Part shown: piece after piece, positions 4,551-5,294 of the stretch
Position numbering within the stretch: the first letter of the stretch is position 1
Layout of the letters: every line of letters begins with the position of its first letter
Assembly: GCA_902385025.1 (NCBI GenBank)
Contig: CABMDX010000054.1
Coordinates: 1 to 5,294, forward strand
Length of the DNA: 5,294 nucleotides
Direction of reading: 5' to 3'
DNA from: an uncultured archaeon
GTDB taxonomy: Archaea > Halobacteriota > Methanosarcinia > Methanotrichales > Methanotrichaceae
The notes under the pieces: model-generated
Told to the model about the DNA's origin: nothing
The model's input: the letters and a program-made list of their open reading frames with translations, nothing else
Databases searched by the model: none
Made by a program: the position numbers and the translations under genes

Positions 4551-5114
4551 ATGAAAGTGCTTGTACCCCTGGCAGAGGGCTTCGAGGAGATCGAGGCGAT
4601 CAATGTGATTGATATTTTGAGACGCGCCGATGTGGAGGTTGTGACGGCGGGCTTAAAGGAGGGGCTTGTGGAAGGATCTCACAAAATCAAGGTGTTGCCC
4701 GATACTAGCTTGAATAAAATTGAGTTCAAGGACTTTGACGGCCTTGTGCTGCCCGGGGGCGCTCCTGGATTTGTTAACCTGGGAAATGACGAACGCATCC
4801 TGACAATGGCGCGGGATATGGATCAAAGTGGAAAGATCGTCGCGGCGATATGCGCCGCCCCTTCGGTGCTCATCAAAGCAGGAGTCCTGCAGGGACGGAG
4901 GGCCACAGTCAGCCCATCTGGAAAGGCCCAGGTAGAGGCGTGCGCTGACTTTTGCGAGGAGCGGGTTGTAGTTGACCGAAACCTTGTCACCAGCCGCTCT
5001 CCAGGCACTGCCCTGGAGTTCGCCCTGAAGCTGGTGGAGGTGCTAGCGGGCAAAGAGAAGATGCTGCAGGTCAAGGCTCAGACGCTGGCTGTATGCCCTG
5101 ACGATCAGGCCTAG
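4551..5114 (+). CDS. DJ-1/PfpI family protein
   Basis: A 187-residue protein of the DJ-1/ThiJ/PfpI superfamily, complete and of usual length. It has the flavodoxin-like alpha/beta opening VLVPLAEGFEEIEA with the conserved glutamate E15, LVLPGGAPGF (66-74), and the nucleophile elbow AAICAAPSVL (98-107) with C101. Towards the end comes TSRSPGTALEFALKLVE (147-163), the family's TSRGPGT-type segment. The position where human DJ-1 has His126 is a Ser here (S121), as the residue varies in bacterial members. Family members have been assigned chaperone, deglycase or hydrolase activity, and PfpI of Pyrococcus is a peptidase; the closest resemblance is to the DJ-1/YajL branch, but the activity cannot be told from sequence. 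It is cytoplasmic. GGAGAGG (4539-4545) lies five bases before the ATG and settles the start. It is monocistronic as far as seen. Confidence 0.93.
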   Translation: MKVLVPLAEGFEEIEAINVIDILRRADVEVVTAGLKEGLVEGSHKIKVLPDTSLNKIEFKDFDGLVLPGGAPGFVNLGNDERILTMARDMDQSGKIVAAICAAPSVLIKAGVLQGRRATVSPSGKAQVEACADFCEERVVVDRNLVTSRSPGTALEFALKLVEVLAGKEKMLQVKAQTLAVCPDDQA

Positions 5115-5136
5115 AGCCCATAAGCCCGAGGATGCA

Positions 5137-5148
5137 TGAATGCATTCA
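5137..5148. repeat. 12-bp perfect palindrome between convergent genes
   Basis: TGAATGCATTCA reads the same on both strands. It lies in the 38-base gap between the stop of the DJ-1/PfpI gene and the stop of the minus-strand gene at 5153. A partial direct copy (ATGCAT at 5132-5137) abuts it. It could form a small hairpin at both 3' ends or be a protein site; there is no T-run. Confidence 0.35.
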
Positions 5149-5152
5149 AACT

Positions 5153-5294
5153 CTAAATCAGAGGCATTGGCTGCTTTTCCATCGGCGCCAGAGGCAAGCT
5201 TTCACGGTGCATGACAAGGCTGCCCGAGAAGTGCAGAGCCCGATTCAAGATCAAACGCTTTCCTTCCTGCGTGAGGGCAAATACGGGAATGGAG
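5153..5294 (-). CDS. C-terminal fragment of a minus-strand gene (partial at right edge)
   Basis: On the minus strand a frame enters from the right edge and stays open for 46 codons to TAG at 5155-5153. It contains FALTQEGKRLILNRALHFSG (5-24) and then MHRESLPLAPMEKQPMPLI at the end. Codon use is like that of the neighbouring genes, and the fragment is convergent with the DJ-1/PfpI gene. The stretch LTQEGKRLILNRAL resembles the tail of a winged-helix or other small alpha/beta domain, but I do not recognise a family. The other minus frame across this region closes at a stop, so this is the likely one. The start lies outside the window. Confidence 0.55.
   Translation of the reverse strand, partial: SIPVFALTQEGKRLILNRALHFSGSLVMHRESLPLAPMEKQPMPLI

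Noticed and set aside
4823..5074. Minus-strand frame of 83 codons opposite the DJ-1/PfpI gene
   Set aside because: It is antisense to a certain gene and Ser/Thr/Arg-rich, as expected of a shadow.

Overview
The window reads as archaeal, most likely a methanogen of the Methanothrix (Methanosaeta) type. A clear archaeal RNase P protein Rnp4 is present, and AT-rich TATA-like boxes lie about 25 bases ahead of several likely transcript starts. Starts are a mixture of apparently leaderless ones and ones with a Shine-Dalgarno (SD) site, and several genes end at T-tracts. There is also a small secreted protein whose C-terminal part resembles, from memory, a family common in Methanothrix. The genus is inference from family content; no marker such as rRNA or mcr is in the window.

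Layout. 1-468: AT-rich promoter region, then a small one-TM membrane protein (110-292) overlapped by a second open frame running to 407; the two may be pieces of one frameshifted gene. 469-732 (-): 87-residue hypothetical protein. 799-1146 (+): rnp4, divergent from it across a short gap holding one TATA-like element readable both ways. 1180-1608 (-): YkvA/DUF1232 protein, convergent with rnp4, with a 12-bp inverted repeat between them that includes the rnp4 stop codon. 1825-2508 (+): exported five-TPR protein ending at a T-tract. 2612-3118 (+): small secreted protein. 3197-3685 (+): YgjP-type zinc metallopeptidase (HExxH), whose 3' end overlaps by six bases the 3' end of a CxxCxxCC (YkgJ-type) cysteine-cluster protein on the minus strand (3680-3976). 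4107-4329 (-): a small gene that appears split by a +1 frameshift. 4551-5114 (+): DJ-1/PfpI family protein behind a strong TATA box and an unusually long AT-rich leader. 5153-5294 (-): C-terminal end of a gene entering from the right edge.

The genes do not form one operon or obvious pathway. They are mostly single-gene transcription units facing alternately, a housekeeping/accessory mix: RNA processing (Rnp4), possible stress or protein-quality functions (DJ-1/PfpI, YgjP), metal/cysteine-cluster protein (YkgJ), and two cell-surface or secreted proteins side by side (TPR protein and the 168-residue secreted protein). I found no tRNA, rRNA, CRISPR array, insertion sequence or defence system. 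The most rewarding points are the two candidate frameshifted small genes, the shared bidirectional promoter of rnp4, and the lineage-type secreted protein.
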